In this document: one piece after another, positions 16,303-25,482 of the stretch
How the letters are laid out: every line of letters starts with the position of its first letter
Numbering within the stretch: the first letter of the stretch is position 1
NCBI RefSeq assembly: GCF_025465275.1
Contig: NZ_JAODNK010000216.1
Coordinates: 1-64,000 of the forward strand
Direction: 5' to 3'
DNA: 64,000 nucleotides
Origin: Nocardia sp.
Lineage (GTDB): Bacteria; Actinomycetota; Actinomycetes; Mycobacteriales; Mycobacteriaceae
The notes under the pieces: model-generated
What the model was told of the DNA's origin: nothing
The model's input: only the letters and a program-made list of their open reading frames with translations
Databases searched by the model: none
Translations under genes and position numbers: made by a program

Positions 16303-17223
16303 GTGCTGACCCGTCAGATCGACGTCTACCTGGATCATTTGACGGTGGAGCGTGGGTCGGCACGGAATACGCTGAGCGCCTACCGGCGTGATCTGAGCCG
16401 GTATCGCGGTTTCCTGGACGGCCGGGGGATCGACACCCTGGCACGGGTTTCCGAGACCGATATTTCCGATTTCATGGTGTCCCTGCGCGCCGGCGACGCC
16501 GATCATCCCGCGCTGGCGGCCAGTTCGGCCTCGCGGGCCTTGGTCGCGGTGCGTGGCCTGCACAAATTCTCCGCGGCCGAGGGCATTACCGATGCCGATG
16601 TCGCCCATCCGGTGAAACCGCCCAGCCCGGCCCGGCGATTACCCAAAGCTCTCCCGTACGACCAGATTTCACGACTACTCGAGGCGGCGGGCGGCCAAGC
16701 CGCCGACGGCCCGCGCGGGCTGCGTGATCACGCACTGCTGGAATTGCTCTATTCCACCGGCGCCCGCATCTCCGAGATCATCGGCCTGGATGTCGACGAT
16801 ATCGATACCCCCGAGCGCGCTGTGGTGTTGCACGGCAAGGGCGGAAAGCAGCGCATGGTGCCCATCGGCCGTCCCGCGCTCGCCGCCGTCGACACCTATC
16901 TAGTGCGCGGTCGTCCCGCACTTTCGGTGCGCGGCAAGGGAAACAGTGCGCTGTTCCTCAATCATCGCGGGGGCCGGTTGTCTCGTCAGTCGGCCTGGCA
17001 GGTGCTGCACACCGCCGCCGAGCGGGCCGGAATCGCGGCGCACGTTTCCCCTCATACGCTGCGACATTCGTTCGCCACGCATCTGCTGGACGGTGGCGCG
17101 GATGTACGTGTGGTGCAGGAGTTACTCGGTCATGCCTCGGTAACCACCACGCAGATCTACACTCTGGTGACCGTCGGCACGTTGCACGAGGTATGGGCAA
17201 CAGCCCATCCGCGTGCCCGCTAG
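16303..17223 (+). CDS. xerD: Tyrosine recombinase XerD
   Basis: A 306-residue site-specific recombinase. The N-terminal SAM-like core-binding domain is followed by a catalytic domain with the full set of residues: Arg in GARISE, Lys in GKGGKQR, His-x-x-Arg in HTLRHSF, His in LGHAS and the nucleophile Tyr in TQIYT. With XerC it resolves chromosome dimers at dif. Placement next to parA/scpAB, as in mycobacteria, fits the housekeeping enzyme rather than a phage integrase. GTG 16303 chosen for agreement with homologues and the -10 box; in-frame GTG 16297 and ATG 16270 are alternatives. Confidence 0.93.
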   Translation: MLTRQIDVYLDHLTVERGSARNTLSAYRRDLSRYRGFLDGRGIDTLARVSETDISDFMVSLRAGDADHPALAASSASRALVAVRGLHKFSAAEGITDADVAHPVKPPSPARRLPKALPYDQISRLLEAAGGQAADGPRGLRDHALLELLYSTGARISEIIGLDVDDIDTPERAVVLHGKGGKQRMVPIGRPALAAVDTYLVRGRPALSVRGKGNSALFLNHRGGRLSRQSAWQVLHTAAERAGIAAHVSPHTLRHSFATHLLDGGADVRVVQELLGHASVTTTQIYTLVTVGTLHEVWATAHPRAR

Positions 17224-17386
17224 CCAGCCTGAAGTGCAGGTTTAGGGTGCGTGTCCGAGCGTGGGTCTGGTACTGGCAGACGGTAGCGTCTATCAGTGAA
17301 CCGGCCGCACACGCGGCCGGGCGCGCCGTCCACCGGCATCTCGGGTCGGGCGGAGCAAGGGCAGGAACGTCGAAGGAGTAGCGGAC

Positions 17387-18310
17387 GTGACGAAAGCCGG
17401 TGGTGCGGGCCAGCGGATCGAGACCGCCGCGCAAACCCTGTGGGAGGCGCCCGATGTGGACGCCGGCGCGGAACTCGGTCCCACTGGGCGACCGCTGCGC
17501 GATATCCCCGATCCGACCCAGGTCGATCACACTGGCGACGCTCTGATCGTCGCCATGTGCAATCAGAAGGGCGGCGTCGGCAAGACCACCTCCACCATCA
17601 ATCTCGGTGCGGCACTGGCCGAACACGGGCGCAAGGTGCTGCTGGTGGATCTCGATCCGCAGGGCGCGCTGTCCGCGGGACTCGGTGTGGCGCATCATGA
17701 TCTCGATATGACCGTGCACAACCTGCTGGTCGGGCCGGGCAAGGTCAGTGTCGATCGGGTGCTGATGAACACCAAGGTCGAGGGTATGGATCTGCTGCCC
17801 AGCAATATCGATCTGTCGGCGGCGGAAATACAGCTCGTCAACGAGGTCGGCCGCGAGCACACGCTCGGCCGCGCCCTGGCGCCGCTGCGCAATCGCTACG
17901 ACTACATCCTCATCGACTGCCAGCCGTCGCTGGGCCTGCTCACGGTGAACGCGCTCGCCTGCGCGGACGGTGTGATCATTCCCATGGAGTGCGAATACTT
18001 TTCGCTACGCGGGCTCGCGTTGCTCAATGACACGGTGGAGAAGGTCCGGGACCGATTGAATCCGGCGCTCACCCTGTACGGCATCGTGGTCACCATGTTC
18101 GATGCCCGGCTGCTGCATTCGCGTCAGGTCATGACGCGTGTGGTCGAAGTGTTCGGTGATCTGGTGTACGACACGGTGATTTCGCGGACCGTGCGTTTTC
18201 CGGATGCCAGTGTCGCGGGTGAGCCCATTACTACCTGGGCACCGAAATCCGGTGGTGCGGAGGCGTATCGGGCTATGGCGCGGGAAGTCATTCACCGGTC
18301 GGGCCGTTGA
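17387..18310 (+). CDS. ParA/Soj-family ATPase linked to scpAB
   Basis: A 307-residue deviant-Walker ATPase: KGGVGKTT at residues 61-68 with the signature lysine at 61, and the switch stretch LLVDLDPQGAL. The first 50 residues are a variable extension. It is homologous to Rv1708, a second ParA-like protein distinct from the ParA partnered by ParB at the origin. No parB lies beside it; instead its stop overlaps the scpA start. A role in chromosome positioning together with condensin is inference. GTG 17387 has an AAGGAG SD. Confidence 0.9.
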   Translation: MTKAGGAGQRIETAAQTLWEAPDVDAGAELGPTGRPLRDIPDPTQVDHTGDALIVAMCNQKGGVGKTTSTINLGAALAEHGRKVLLVDLDPQGALSAGLGVAHHDLDMTVHNLLVGPGKVSVDRVLMNTKVEGMDLLPSNIDLSAAEIQLVNEVGREHTLGRALAPLRNRYDYILIDCQPSLGLLTVNALACADGVIIPMECEYFSLRGLALLNDTVEKVRDRLNPALTLYGIVVTMFDARLLHSRQVMTRVVEVFGDLVYDTVISRTVRFPDASVAGEPITTWAPKSGGAEAYRAMAREVIHRSGR

Positions 18311-19230
18311 ACGATTCGCCCGACCGAACGACCGCGCACTCCCCGGCGGACGTGGATACTCCCTTGCCCGTTGTCACCGCTGAACCTGCCGCCGCTGAAC
18401 CTGACAAAAAGGTCGGATTTCATCTGCAGCTGAGCAACTTTCAGGGGCCCTTCGACCTGTTGTTGCAGCTCATCAGCTCCCGGCGGCTGGACGTCACCGA
18501 GGTGGCGCTGCACAAGGTCACCGATGAATTCATCGCCTACACCAAGGCTTTGACCGCGAGCATGTCCGAGGAGACGGGCCTGCGCGCGGACAAGATCCTC
18601 GACCAGACCACCGAATTCCTGGTTGTCGCCGCGACACTGCTGGATCTGAAAGCCGCGCGATTGCTGCCGTCCGGCGAGGTCACCGACGAGGACGATCTGG
18701 AATTGCTCTCGGCGCGCGACCTGCTTTTCGCGCGGCTGCTGCAGTATCGCGCGTTCAAGCAGGTGGCGGAGCTGCTCGGCGAGCTCGAGGCGGCTGCGCT
18801 GCAACGGTATCCGCGCGCGGTTTCGCTCGAGGAGCGCTTCCTGGCACTGCTGCCGGACGTTACGCTGGGAGTGGATGCCGCGGGATTCGCGGAGGTCGCC
18901 GCGGCGGCGTTCACCCCGCGCCCGATCCCCACGGTGGGCCTGGATCACCTGCACAATCACGCCATTTCGGTCGCCGAACAGGCCGCGCTGGTGCTGGAGA
19001 TGCTGAAAAGCCGTGGTGTCGGCGGCTGGACGACCTTCGGGGAAATCTGCGCCGACTGCGAGGTGGCGGTGCAGATCGTCGCCCGCTTCCTGGCGCTCCT
19101 GGAGCTCTATCGCGGCAAAACGATCGAGTTCGACCAGCCCGACCCGCTCGGCCCGCTCCGCGTGAGCTGGATCGGCGAGGTCGCCGACCAACCGGCGGAA
19201 CCGGTAACCATCGAGGAGGACTACGGGTGA
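18307..19230 (+). CDS. scpA: Segregation and condensation protein A
   Basis: A 307-residue kleisin that bridges SMC heads. The conserved N-terminal motif FQGPFDLLLQLI is at about residues 45-56, followed by the helical neck-binding part, and the C-terminal winged helix ends near the LLELYRGKTIEF stretch. The start is a TTG whose last two bases belong to the upstream stop (TTGA), so translation is coupled to the ParA-like gene. The first 35 residues are acidic and proline-rich, probably disordered. Confidence 0.94.
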   Translation: MNDSPDRTTAHSPADVDTPLPVVTAEPAAAEPDKKVGFHLQLSNFQGPFDLLLQLISSRRLDVTEVALHKVTDEFIAYTKALTASMSEETGLRADKILDQTTEFLVVAATLLDLKAARLLPSGEVTDEDDLELLSARDLLFARLLQYRAFKQVAELLGELEAAALQRYPRAVSLEERFLALLPDVTLGVDAAGFAEVAAAAFTPRPIPTVGLDHLHNHAISVAEQAALVLEMLKSRGVGGWTTFGEICADCEVAVQIVARFLALLELYRGKTIEFDQPDPLGPLRVSWIGEVADQPAEPVTIEEDYG

Positions 19231-20012
19231 CCGAGGCAGAGCAAGTCGAGCCGGGCGGGGTTGTGTCCGATATCGCAACCAGCGTGGGCGAGACGGCCGA
19301 CCTCGGCGCAACGGCCGATTCGCTCGAGGCGGAGTTCGGGCAGACGCAGCTGGATATCGGGGATGTGGTCGAGGAATTCGATCCGGGTGCGCTGGATGAG
19401 GACGAGTTCCGTTCGGCGCTCGAGGCCATGCTGCTGGTGGTCGACGCGCCTGCGCCGGTCGATCTGCTCGCAAGTGCGGTGAACGACACACCTGTGCGGG
19501 TCGAGCGGGCATTGCGCGAGATGTCGGCCGAATTGAGCGCCCGCCGCAGTGGCATGGATCTCAGATTTGTGGGCGACGGGTGGCGTTATTACACGCGGAC
19601 GGAGTTCGCACCCTACGTGGAACGTATGCTGTTGGACGGCGCACGCACGAAGCTCACTCGCGCTGCTTTGGAAACCTTGGCGGTGATCGCCTATCGTCAA
19701 CCGGTTACCCGGGCCCGAGTGAGTGCGGTGCGCGGAGTGAATATCGACGGCGTGATCAGAACCCTGCTGGCGCGGGGACTGCTCACGGAGGCCGGAACGG
19801 ACGCGGAGACGAACGGCACCCTGTACGTCACCACCGAACTGTTCCTGGAACGGATCGGTCTCGCGTCCCTGTCGGATCTGCCGGCGTTGGCGCCGCTGCT
19901 CCCGGGCGTCGACCTGATCGATGAGATCAACGAGAGCCTGGACACCGACCCCCGGTACACCAGGCTGAAAAAACCGGCCGAGGCGGATATCGACCTCGGC
20001 TCCGAAGACTGA
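19227..20012 (+). CDS. scpB: Segregation and condensation protein B
   Basis: A 261-residue partner of ScpA with two winged-helix domains. The region EFRSALEAMLLVVDAP opens the first, and ALETLAVIAYRQPVTRARVSAVRGVN is the diagnostic ScpB stretch. The first 55 residues are an acidic extension. GTG 19227 overlaps the scpA stop (GTGA) and has a strong GAGGAGGA SD. Confidence 0.94.
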   Translation: MTEAEQVEPGGVVSDIATSVGETADLGATADSLEAEFGQTQLDIGDVVEEFDPGALDEDEFRSALEAMLLVVDAPAPVDLLASAVNDTPVRVERALREMSAELSARRSGMDLRFVGDGWRYYTRTEFAPYVERMLLDGARTKLTRAALETLAVIAYRQPVTRARVSAVRGVNIDGVIRTLLARGLLTEAGTDAETNGTLYVTTELFLERIGLASLSDLPALAPLLPGVDLIDEINESLDTDPRYTRLKKPAEADIDLGSED

Positions 20013-20024
20013 AATTAGGACAAC

Positions 20025-21725
20025 GTGAATACTCCCGCTCGCCGAGATGGCACACCGGAACGTAGTAAACGTGGATTCGAATCGCCCAGGGGCGATTCGC
20101 AGGCCGCCCGAGGCCGGACCGACCGGTCCGCGCAATCGCGGGGCGGCGATTCATATGGAAGTGGCAGTACCCGTGGCGGTGGCAGCTCAGCCCCGCGCAC
20201 CGGATCACGCGGAGACTCGCAGTCGTGGGGTGGCGGCTCGTCTCGCGGAGGATCCTCGGACAGCCCGCGCGGGGGATCCCGCGGCGGCTCCGGATCGTAT
20301 GAGGGCTCGCGCGGCGGCTCCGGTTCGTACGACTCGCGCGGTGGCTCGTCTGACTCGCGTGGTGGTTCGGGTTACCAGGGTTCGCGCAGTGGTTCGTCTG
20401 ATTCGCGTGGTGGTTCGGGTTACCAGGGTTCGCGTGGTGGTTCGTCCGATTCGCGTGGTGGTTCGGGTTATCAGGGTTCGCGCAGTGGTTCGTCTGATTC
20501 GCGTGGTGGTTCGGGTTATCAGGGTTCGCGTGGTGGTTCGTCCGATTCGCGTGGCGGTTCGGGTTATCAGGGTTCGCGCAGTGGTTCGTCTGACTCGCGC
20601 GGTGGTTCGGGTTACCAAGGCTCGCGCGGAGATTCGCGTTCCTTCGGGAGCGGCGACTCGCGTGGCGGCTCCGGTTACCAGGGTTCGCGCACCGGCTCGT
20701 CCGATTCGCGTGGCGGGGCCGGTTATCAGGGTTCGCGTGGTGGTTCGTCCGATTCGCGGGGTGGCTCGGGTTACCAAGGCTCGCGCGGAGATTCGCGTTC
20801 CGACTCGCGTGGCGGCGCGGCTCCCCGTGGCGGACGCCCGATGGCGCCGAGCGCTGCTGCGGCGCCCAAGAAGGTCAAGGTTCATCGTCCTTCGCCGGCG
20901 CTGCCGGTCATGCTCAGCAATGCCAAGCCCGCGCGGCATCAGCATGTCGAGGCCTCCGAAACCGAGGGTCCGAAGAAGTTGCCGTGGGGTGAGGGTGAGC
21001 GTCTGCAGAAGGTGCTGGCCAAGGCCGGTGTCGCCTCGCGGCGCGTGGCCGAGGACATGATCGATGCGGGTCGTATCGAGGTCGACGGCAAGATCGTGAA
21101 AGAGCAGGGTCTGCGGATCGATCCGGAGAACGCGGTAGTTCGTGTTGATGGTGTGCGTGTTGTCGTCCGCGACGAGCAGGTGTACCTCGCGCTGAACAAG
21201 CCGAAGGGCTGGCAGTCCACCATGTCCGACGAGATGGGCCGCCCGTGTGTCGGCGATATTGTTTCCGAGCGGATCGCGGCCGGTCAGCGGCTCTTCCATG
21301 TCGGCCGTCTGGACGCCGATACCGAGGGCCTGCTGCTGCTCACCAATGACGGCGATCTGGCGCACCGCCTGATGCACCCGTCCTTCGAGGTCTCCAAGAC
21401 CTACCTCGCCACGGTCAACGGCGAGATCAACAACCGCAATGTCGCCAAGCTGCTGCGTGACGGCGTCGAACTCGACGACGGTCCGGCCAAGGTCGACAAG
21501 TTCCAGGTGCTCGAGGTCGGCCAGGGCAAGTCGCTGGTCAAGCTCGTGCTGCACGAGGGTCGCAAGCACATTGTGCGTCGACTGCTGGCCGAGGTCGGCT
21601 ATCCGGTGACCGCGCTGGTGCGTACCCACGTCGGTCCGGTCGCCCTGGGCGATCAGCGGCCGGGTGCTCTGCGTGTGCTGGGCCGTGACGAAATCGGGAA
21701 GCTCTACGAGGCGGTGTCGTTGTGA
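20025..21725 (+). CDS. rluB: Pseudouridine synthase RluB/RsuA family with long SRGGSGYQ repeat N-terminus
   Basis: A 566-residue protein. Residues 1 to about 285 are low complexity, dominated by a 16-residue repeat (SDSRGGSGYQGSRGGS and variants). The S4 RNA-binding domain follows at about 325-375 (LQKVLAKAGVASRR), then the pseudouridine synthase domain with the catalytic Asp430 in GRLDADTEGLLLLTNDG and the KTYL motif. RluB modifies U2605-type sites in the peptidyl-transferase region of 23S rRNA. The enzyme part has normal length; the repeat region roughly doubles the protein. GTG 20025 with an AGGA SD; the stop overlaps cmk. Confidence 0.93.
   Translation: MNTPARRDGTPERSKRGFESPRGDSQAARGRTDRSAQSRGGDSYGSGSTRGGGSSAPRTGSRGDSQSWGGGSSRGGSSDSPRGGSRGGSGSYEGSRGGSGSYDSRGGSSDSRGGSGYQGSRSGSSDSRGGSGYQGSRGGSSDSRGGSGYQGSRSGSSDSRGGSGYQGSRGGSSDSRGGSGYQGSRSGSSDSRGGSGYQGSRGDSRSFGSGDSRGGSGYQGSRTGSSDSRGGAGYQGSRGGSSDSRGGSGYQGSRGDSRSDSRGGAAPRGGRPMAPSAAAAPKKVKVHRPSPALPVMLSNAKPARHQHVEASETEGPKKLPWGEGERLQKVLAKAGVASRRVAEDMIDAGRIEVDGKIVKEQGLRIDPENAVVRVDGVRVVVRDEQVYLALNKPKGWQSTMSDEMGRPCVGDIVSERIAAGQRLFHVGRLDADTEGLLLLTNDGDLAHRLMHPSFEVSKTYLATVNGEINNRNVAKLLRDGVELDDGPAKVDKFQVLEVGQGKSLVKLVLHEGRKHIVRRLLAEVGYPVTALVRTHVGPVALGDQRPGALRVLGRDEIGKLYEAVSL
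20349..20798 (+). repeat. 48-bp tandem coding repeat in rluB
   Basis: Six near-perfect 48-bp units run from 20349 to 20636, each encoding 16 residues, and about three more degenerate units follow to about 20798. In the first six units the residue after the second SR alternates Ser, Gly, Ser, Gly, Ser, Gly, so the true duplication unit was probably a 96-bp dimer. Confidence 0.9.
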
Positions 21726-22459
21726 ACGGTGTGGGAAGTGTGAAAGATCGGCTTGCCGGGCTCACCGGTTCCTCGTCGCTTGTTGTTGCCATGGACGGCC
21801 CGTCCGGTACCGGCAAGTCGAGTGTCTCGCGGAAGCTGGCCACTCGACTCGAGGCCGCTTACCTCGATACCGGCGCCATGTACCGGGTCGCGACGCTGCG
21901 CGTACTGCGCAGCGGCGTCGATCTGGACGATGCCGAGGCCATTGTGGCGGCGGTCAAGGAGTTGCCCTTGACCATCGGCACCGATCCGAGCCGGGAGCTG
22001 ATCCTGCTCGACGGTGAGGATGTGTCGGCGGAGATTCGCGGCAATGCGGTGACCAAGGCCGTGTCCGCGGTCTCGGCCGTGTCCGAGGTGCGTGACCAGT
22101 TGGTCGCGCTGCAGCGCGGCATCGCGACAACCGCGGGCCGCATTGTGGTGGAGGGCCGCGATATCGGCACCGTGGTGCTGACCGACGCCGATGTGAAGAT
22201 CTATTTGACCGCGTCCGCCGAGGCGCGGGCCACGCGCCGCAATGTGCAGAACATTGCCGAAGGCCGTGGCGACGATTTCCAGGCGGTGCTCGCCGATGTG
22301 CAGCGCCGTGACAACCTCGACTCCACCCGCAAGGTGTCGCCGCTGCGTCCCGCCGAGGACGCGGTACTGGTCGACACCAGCGAGCTGAATATGGACGAGG
22401 TCATCGACGAGCTGTATCGCGTTGTGCGGCAGCAGATTTCGGCAGGAGGCGCGCAGTGA
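21722..22459 (+). CDS. cmk: Cytidylate kinase
   Basis: A 245-residue NMP kinase phosphorylating CMP and dCMP. P-loop MDGPSGTGKSSVS near residues 23-35, CMP-binding YLDTGAMYR, and the GRDIGTVV stretch. GTG 21722 lies inside the rluB stop (GTGA). Operon rluB-cmk-der as in mycobacteria. Confidence 0.95.
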   Translation: MNGVGSVKDRLAGLTGSSSLVVAMDGPSGTGKSSVSRKLATRLEAAYLDTGAMYRVATLRVLRSGVDLDDAEAIVAAVKELPLTIGTDPSRELILLDGEDVSAEIRGNAVTKAVSAVSAVSEVRDQLVALQRGIATTAGRIVVEGRDIGTVVLTDADVKIYLTASAEARATRRNVQNIAEGRGDDFQAVLADVQRRDNLDSTRKVSPLRPAEDAVLVDTSELNMDEVIDELYRVVRQQISAGGAQ

Positions 22460-23871
22460 CGCAGGACACCTTCGCCGGTGACGGTATCTGGTCGGAAGAA
22501 GCCGATTGGGAAATTGCCGAACTCGAGGGCGAACAGAACGCAGAACATCTGCCCATGCCGACGCTGGCCATTGTCGGCCGGCCGAACGTGGGCAAATCGA
22601 CTCTGGTGAACCGCATTCTGGGCCGCCGTGAAGCGGTGGTCGAGGATGTCCCGGGCGTGACCCGGGACCGTATTTCGTACGAGGCCAACTGGGCCGGACG
22701 CCGTTTCCTGGTGCAGGACACCGGTGGCTGGGAGCCCGATGCCAAGGGCCTCATGCAGGCGGTGGCCCGGCAGGCCGAGATCGCCATGCAGACCGCCGAC
22801 GCCATCGTGCTGGTCGTGGATGCCACCGTCGGCTCCACCACCACCGATGAAGCGGTGGCGAAGGTGTTGCGGCGCAGCAAGACTCCGGTCATCCTGGTCG
22901 CCAACAAGGTCGACAACGGGAAGCTCGAGTCGGATGCGGCGGCGCTGTGGTCGCTGGGTTTGGGTGAGCCCAAGCTGGTTTCGGCCACGCATGGTCGCGG
23001 CACCGGTGATCTGCTCGACGAGATTCTCGTCAAGCTGCCCGAAACTCCGCGTGAGGGTACCGGTCTGGTCGGCGGCCCGCGTCGGGTGTCGCTGGTCGGT
23101 AAGCCGAATGTCGGCAAATCCAGTCTGATCAACAAGCTTTCGGGCGTGGAGCGGTCGGTCGTGCACGATGTGGCCGGCACCACCGTCGACCCGGTCGACT
23201 CGCTGGTCCAATTGGGCGGCAAGCCTTGGCGTTTCGTCGACACCGCCGGTCTGCGGCGCAAGGTCGGCAATGCCAGCGGCACCGAGTTCTACGCCTCGCT
23301 GCGCACCAAGTCGGCCATCGAGGCCGCCGAGGTCGCGGTCATGCTGATCGATGCCTCGCAGCCGATCACCGAGCAGGATCTGCGCGTCATCACCATGATC
23401 GCGGAGACCGGCCGGGCGCTCGTGATCGCCTACAACAAGTGGGATCTGGTAGACGAGGATCGCCGCGAGCAGCTGGAACGCGAAATCGATCGTGAAATGG
23501 TGCAGGTCCGCTGGGCGCAGCGGGTGAACATCTCGGCCAGTACCGGCCGTGCTGTCCAAAAGCTTGTTCCCGCAATGGAAACCGCACTGGATTCCTGGGA
23601 CAAGCGCATCTCCACCGGCCGTCTGAACAACTGGCTCAAGGAGGTAGTGGCCGCCACCCCGCCCCCGATGCGCGGCGGTCGTCTGCCCCGAGTCATGTTC
23701 GCCACCCAGGCCTCCACGCGGCCGCCGACGTTTGTGCTCTTCACCACGGGCTTCCTCGAGGCCGGCTACCGCCGGTTCATCGAGCGCAAGCTCCGCGAAG
23801 AATTCAACTTCGACGGTTCGCCGGTACAGGTGAACGTCCGCGTCCGCGAGAAGCGCGACCGCAAGAAGTAG
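22456..23871 (+). CDS. der: Ribosome biogenesis GTPase Der (EngA)
   Basis: A 471-residue protein with two tandem G domains and a C-terminal KH-like domain. G1 motifs are GRPNVGKST (about residue 40) and GKPNVGKSS (about 215); the G3 boxes read DTGGW and DTAGL; the G4 boxes are NKVD and NKWD. Der acts in late 50S subunit assembly. GTG 22456 overlaps the cmk stop and has a CAGGAGG SD. A strong terminator follows. Confidence 0.96.
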   Translation: MTQDTFAGDGIWSEEADWEIAELEGEQNAEHLPMPTLAIVGRPNVGKSTLVNRILGRREAVVEDVPGVTRDRISYEANWAGRRFLVQDTGGWEPDAKGLMQAVARQAEIAMQTADAIVLVVDATVGSTTTDEAVAKVLRRSKTPVILVANKVDNGKLESDAAALWSLGLGEPKLVSATHGRGTGDLLDEILVKLPETPREGTGLVGGPRRVSLVGKPNVGKSSLINKLSGVERSVVHDVAGTTVDPVDSLVQLGGKPWRFVDTAGLRRKVGNASGTEFYASLRTKSAIEAAEVAVMLIDASQPITEQDLRVITMIAETGRALVIAYNKWDLVDEDRREQLEREIDREMVQVRWAQRVNISASTGRAVQKLVPAMETALDSWDKRISTGRLNNWLKEVVAATPPPMRGGRLPRVMFATQASTRPPTFVLFTTGFLEAGYRRFIERKLREEFNFDGSPVQVNVRVREKRDRKK

Positions 23872-23882
23872 GCAATGCCTGC

Positions 23883-23917
23883 CGAAAGGCCCCCGGCGAA
23901 CCGCCGGGGGCCTTTCG
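23883..23917 (+). terminator. Intrinsic terminator after der
   Basis: A 16-bp perfect inverted repeat (23883-23898 with 23902-23917, 3-base loop), closing with CCTTTCG. It ends the conserved core operon; the sequence beyond is accessory. Confidence 0.85.
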
Positions 23918-23985
23918 CATACCCGTACGAGGTCGGGCAGTAAGCCGCCGAGTCGGCGATGGAGATCAGCGCGTGTCCGGCCGAA

Positions 23986-24567
23986 TCAGCGCACCCAGTC
24001 TTTGAGCGGTTCGGTATTCAACGTGATGTTCACGGGGTCCGGGAGTTGCACTGTGGCGCCGAACGGCACGGTGAGGACTCGGGCATATCGGGATTCGCGG
24101 GGGTCACTGTGGACGATGATCTCGCAGGTGTCCCGGTCGATCAGCAGATAGATGGGGATGCCGGTGTCCGCGTAAGCCCGCGGGTTCTCCTGCCGGTCGC
24201 GACGCTCGGTGTCCTGGTAGTCGGAGGTCACCTCGACTGCCATGAGAACCGGGCTGGGGTCGGCCCATTCGCCTTGGCCTACAAAGGCATCGGCGTCGGC
24301 CAGCACGCCGTCAGGTCGGGCGCGGCCTTTCCGGTATCGGTCGATCTGGAGGCCCTGCTCGGGTGTCAGAAATAGATCGGGGCGAGCGGTGAGGAAGATG
24401 CGGATCAGCCACTGGATGATTCGACTGTGGTCCCCGTCCGGCACTGCCTTGGCCCCCAGCTTCCCGTCTATGAACTCGAGCCGCACACCCTCCGCAATAC
24501 GATCGGCCGCCCGGGCGAGTTCCTCGAACTCCTCGATCGTCATGAGTGACTCATGCACGGCGGTCAT
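23986..24567 (-). CDS. Uma2-family (DUF820) putative endonuclease
   Basis: A 193-residue protein of the PD-(D/E)xK-fold Uma2 family. Visible features are the N-terminal MTIEEFEEL helix, EFIDGKL, ARPDGVLADAD with the catalytic Asp, LMAVEVTS with the E-x-T variant of the E-x-K motif, and YADTGIPIYLLIDRD. The family is abundant in actinobacteria and cyanobacteria, and its biological target is unknown. On its strand TACCGT ends six bases before the ATG, so the transcript may be leaderless. Single gene. Confidence 0.85.
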   Translation of the reverse strand: MTAVHESLMTIEEFEELARAADRIAEGVRLEFIDGKLGAKAVPDGDHSRIIQWLIRIFLTARPDLFLTPEQGLQIDRYRKGRARPDGVLADADAFVGQGEWADPSPVLMAVEVTSDYQDTERRDRQENPRAYADTGIPIYLLIDRDTCEIIVHSDPRESRYARVLTVPFGATVQLPDPVNITLNTEPLKDWVR

Positions 24568-24696
24568 GTCCTCACGGTACGGGGCGCTTTCGGCTGATAA
24601 CGAGCAAGCGCGCAGATGTGGTCAGGATATCGCCGCTTTATCGGCGAGTTGCGGAACAGAGTTTCGTTCGTGCCGACGCGTGCTAGTGGCCTCGGA

Positions 24697-25437
24697 TCAG
24701 CGGGTCTCGGTGGTGAATTTGGTGATGAAGTGTTCGTAGCCGTCCAGGAGGCGGTCCAGGGCGAAGCGGAAATCGGCTTCCTCCCACTGCATGTCGTCAT
24801 CGTCGAAGGCTTGGTGGGAGAGGGCGCTGGTGATGGCGGGGAAGCGGGCGGGATCGAGGACCTGGGCGAGGATCGCGGGGTAGTCCTTGTCGTCTTTCGC
24901 TTGTTTGATGGTGTCTTGGAGGAAACGGGCGCGGCCGATGACATAGAACGAAAGGTTTGTCACCAGTTGCAGTTTGAGCGATTCCGGGATGGGGACGTCG
25001 GTCATAGCGGTGAGACCGGCTTCGAGCCAGGCCATATTGTTCGGGCCCACCGGGGGTGAGCTCAGGGGAATGTCGAGCCACCAGGGGTGAACTCGGATGG
25101 CATGGAATTCGCCCCAGGCCCACGCTTCGAGGCCGGCTCGCCAGCCGGCATCGGCGGGCAGGGTGGGGGGTGCGCCGACGATGCGGTCCATGAGGAGCTC
25201 GATGAGTGTGTCCCTGCTGTCCACGTAGCGGTAGAGGGACATGGCGGTGAAGCCCAGTTGCTTGGCGACTCGGCTCATCGACAGTGCGGCGAAGCCCTCG
25301 GCGTCGGCGATGGCTATCGCGGCCTCGAGGATCTGGTCCAGGCTCATGCCACGTTTTGGGCCACGGCTGCCCGGATCATCGAGATCCCACAGCAGCTTCA
25401 CGTATTTGGGCAGGATCGGCCGATCGGGCGTCTCCAT
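24697..25437 (-). CDS. TetR-family regulator of the adjacent ABC exporter
   Basis: A 246-residue regulator with an HTH at about residues 35-80 (GMSLDQILEAAIAIADAEG ... SMSRVAKQLGFTAMSLYRYVDSR) and a C-terminal domain like that of tetracycline-type TetR regulators. It is divergent from a DrrAB-type exporter, and the 103-bp gap holds two operator-like repeats. It probably represses both directions until a drug or metabolite binds. Confidence 0.87.
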   Translation of the reverse strand: METPDRPILPKYVKLLWDLDDPGSRGPKRGMSLDQILEAAIAIADAEGFAALSMSRVAKQLGFTAMSLYRYVDSRDTLIELLMDRIVGAPPTLPADAGWRAGLEAWAWGEFHAIRVHPWWLDIPLSSPPVGPNNMAWLEAGLTAMTDVPIPESLKLQLVTNLSFYVIGRARFLQDTIKQAKDDKDYPAILAQVLDPARFPAITSALSHQAFDDDDMQWEEADFRFALDRLLDGYEHFITKFTTETR

Positions 25438-25482
25438 GCGACCTCCTGTCCTCGTTGTCCCCACATATCTTGCGTCATGCCG

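Noticed and set aside
16303..17223. Phage or island integrase
   Set aside because: Conserved position next to parA/scpAB and close similarity to housekeeping XerD; no attachment site or cargo.
17387..18310. Origin-proximal ParA with a parS cluster
   Set aside because: No parB nearby and no parS-like TGTTTCACGTGAAACA sequence seen; the gene belongs with scpAB.
20047..21629. Long frames on both strands within the rluB repeats
   Set aside because: Shadow frames caused by the 48-bp repeat; they end where the repeat-free enzyme domain begins or show no known fold.
23986..24567. Toxin-antitoxin or restriction component
   Set aside because: Uma2 protein stands alone; no partner gene, so no system can be claimed.
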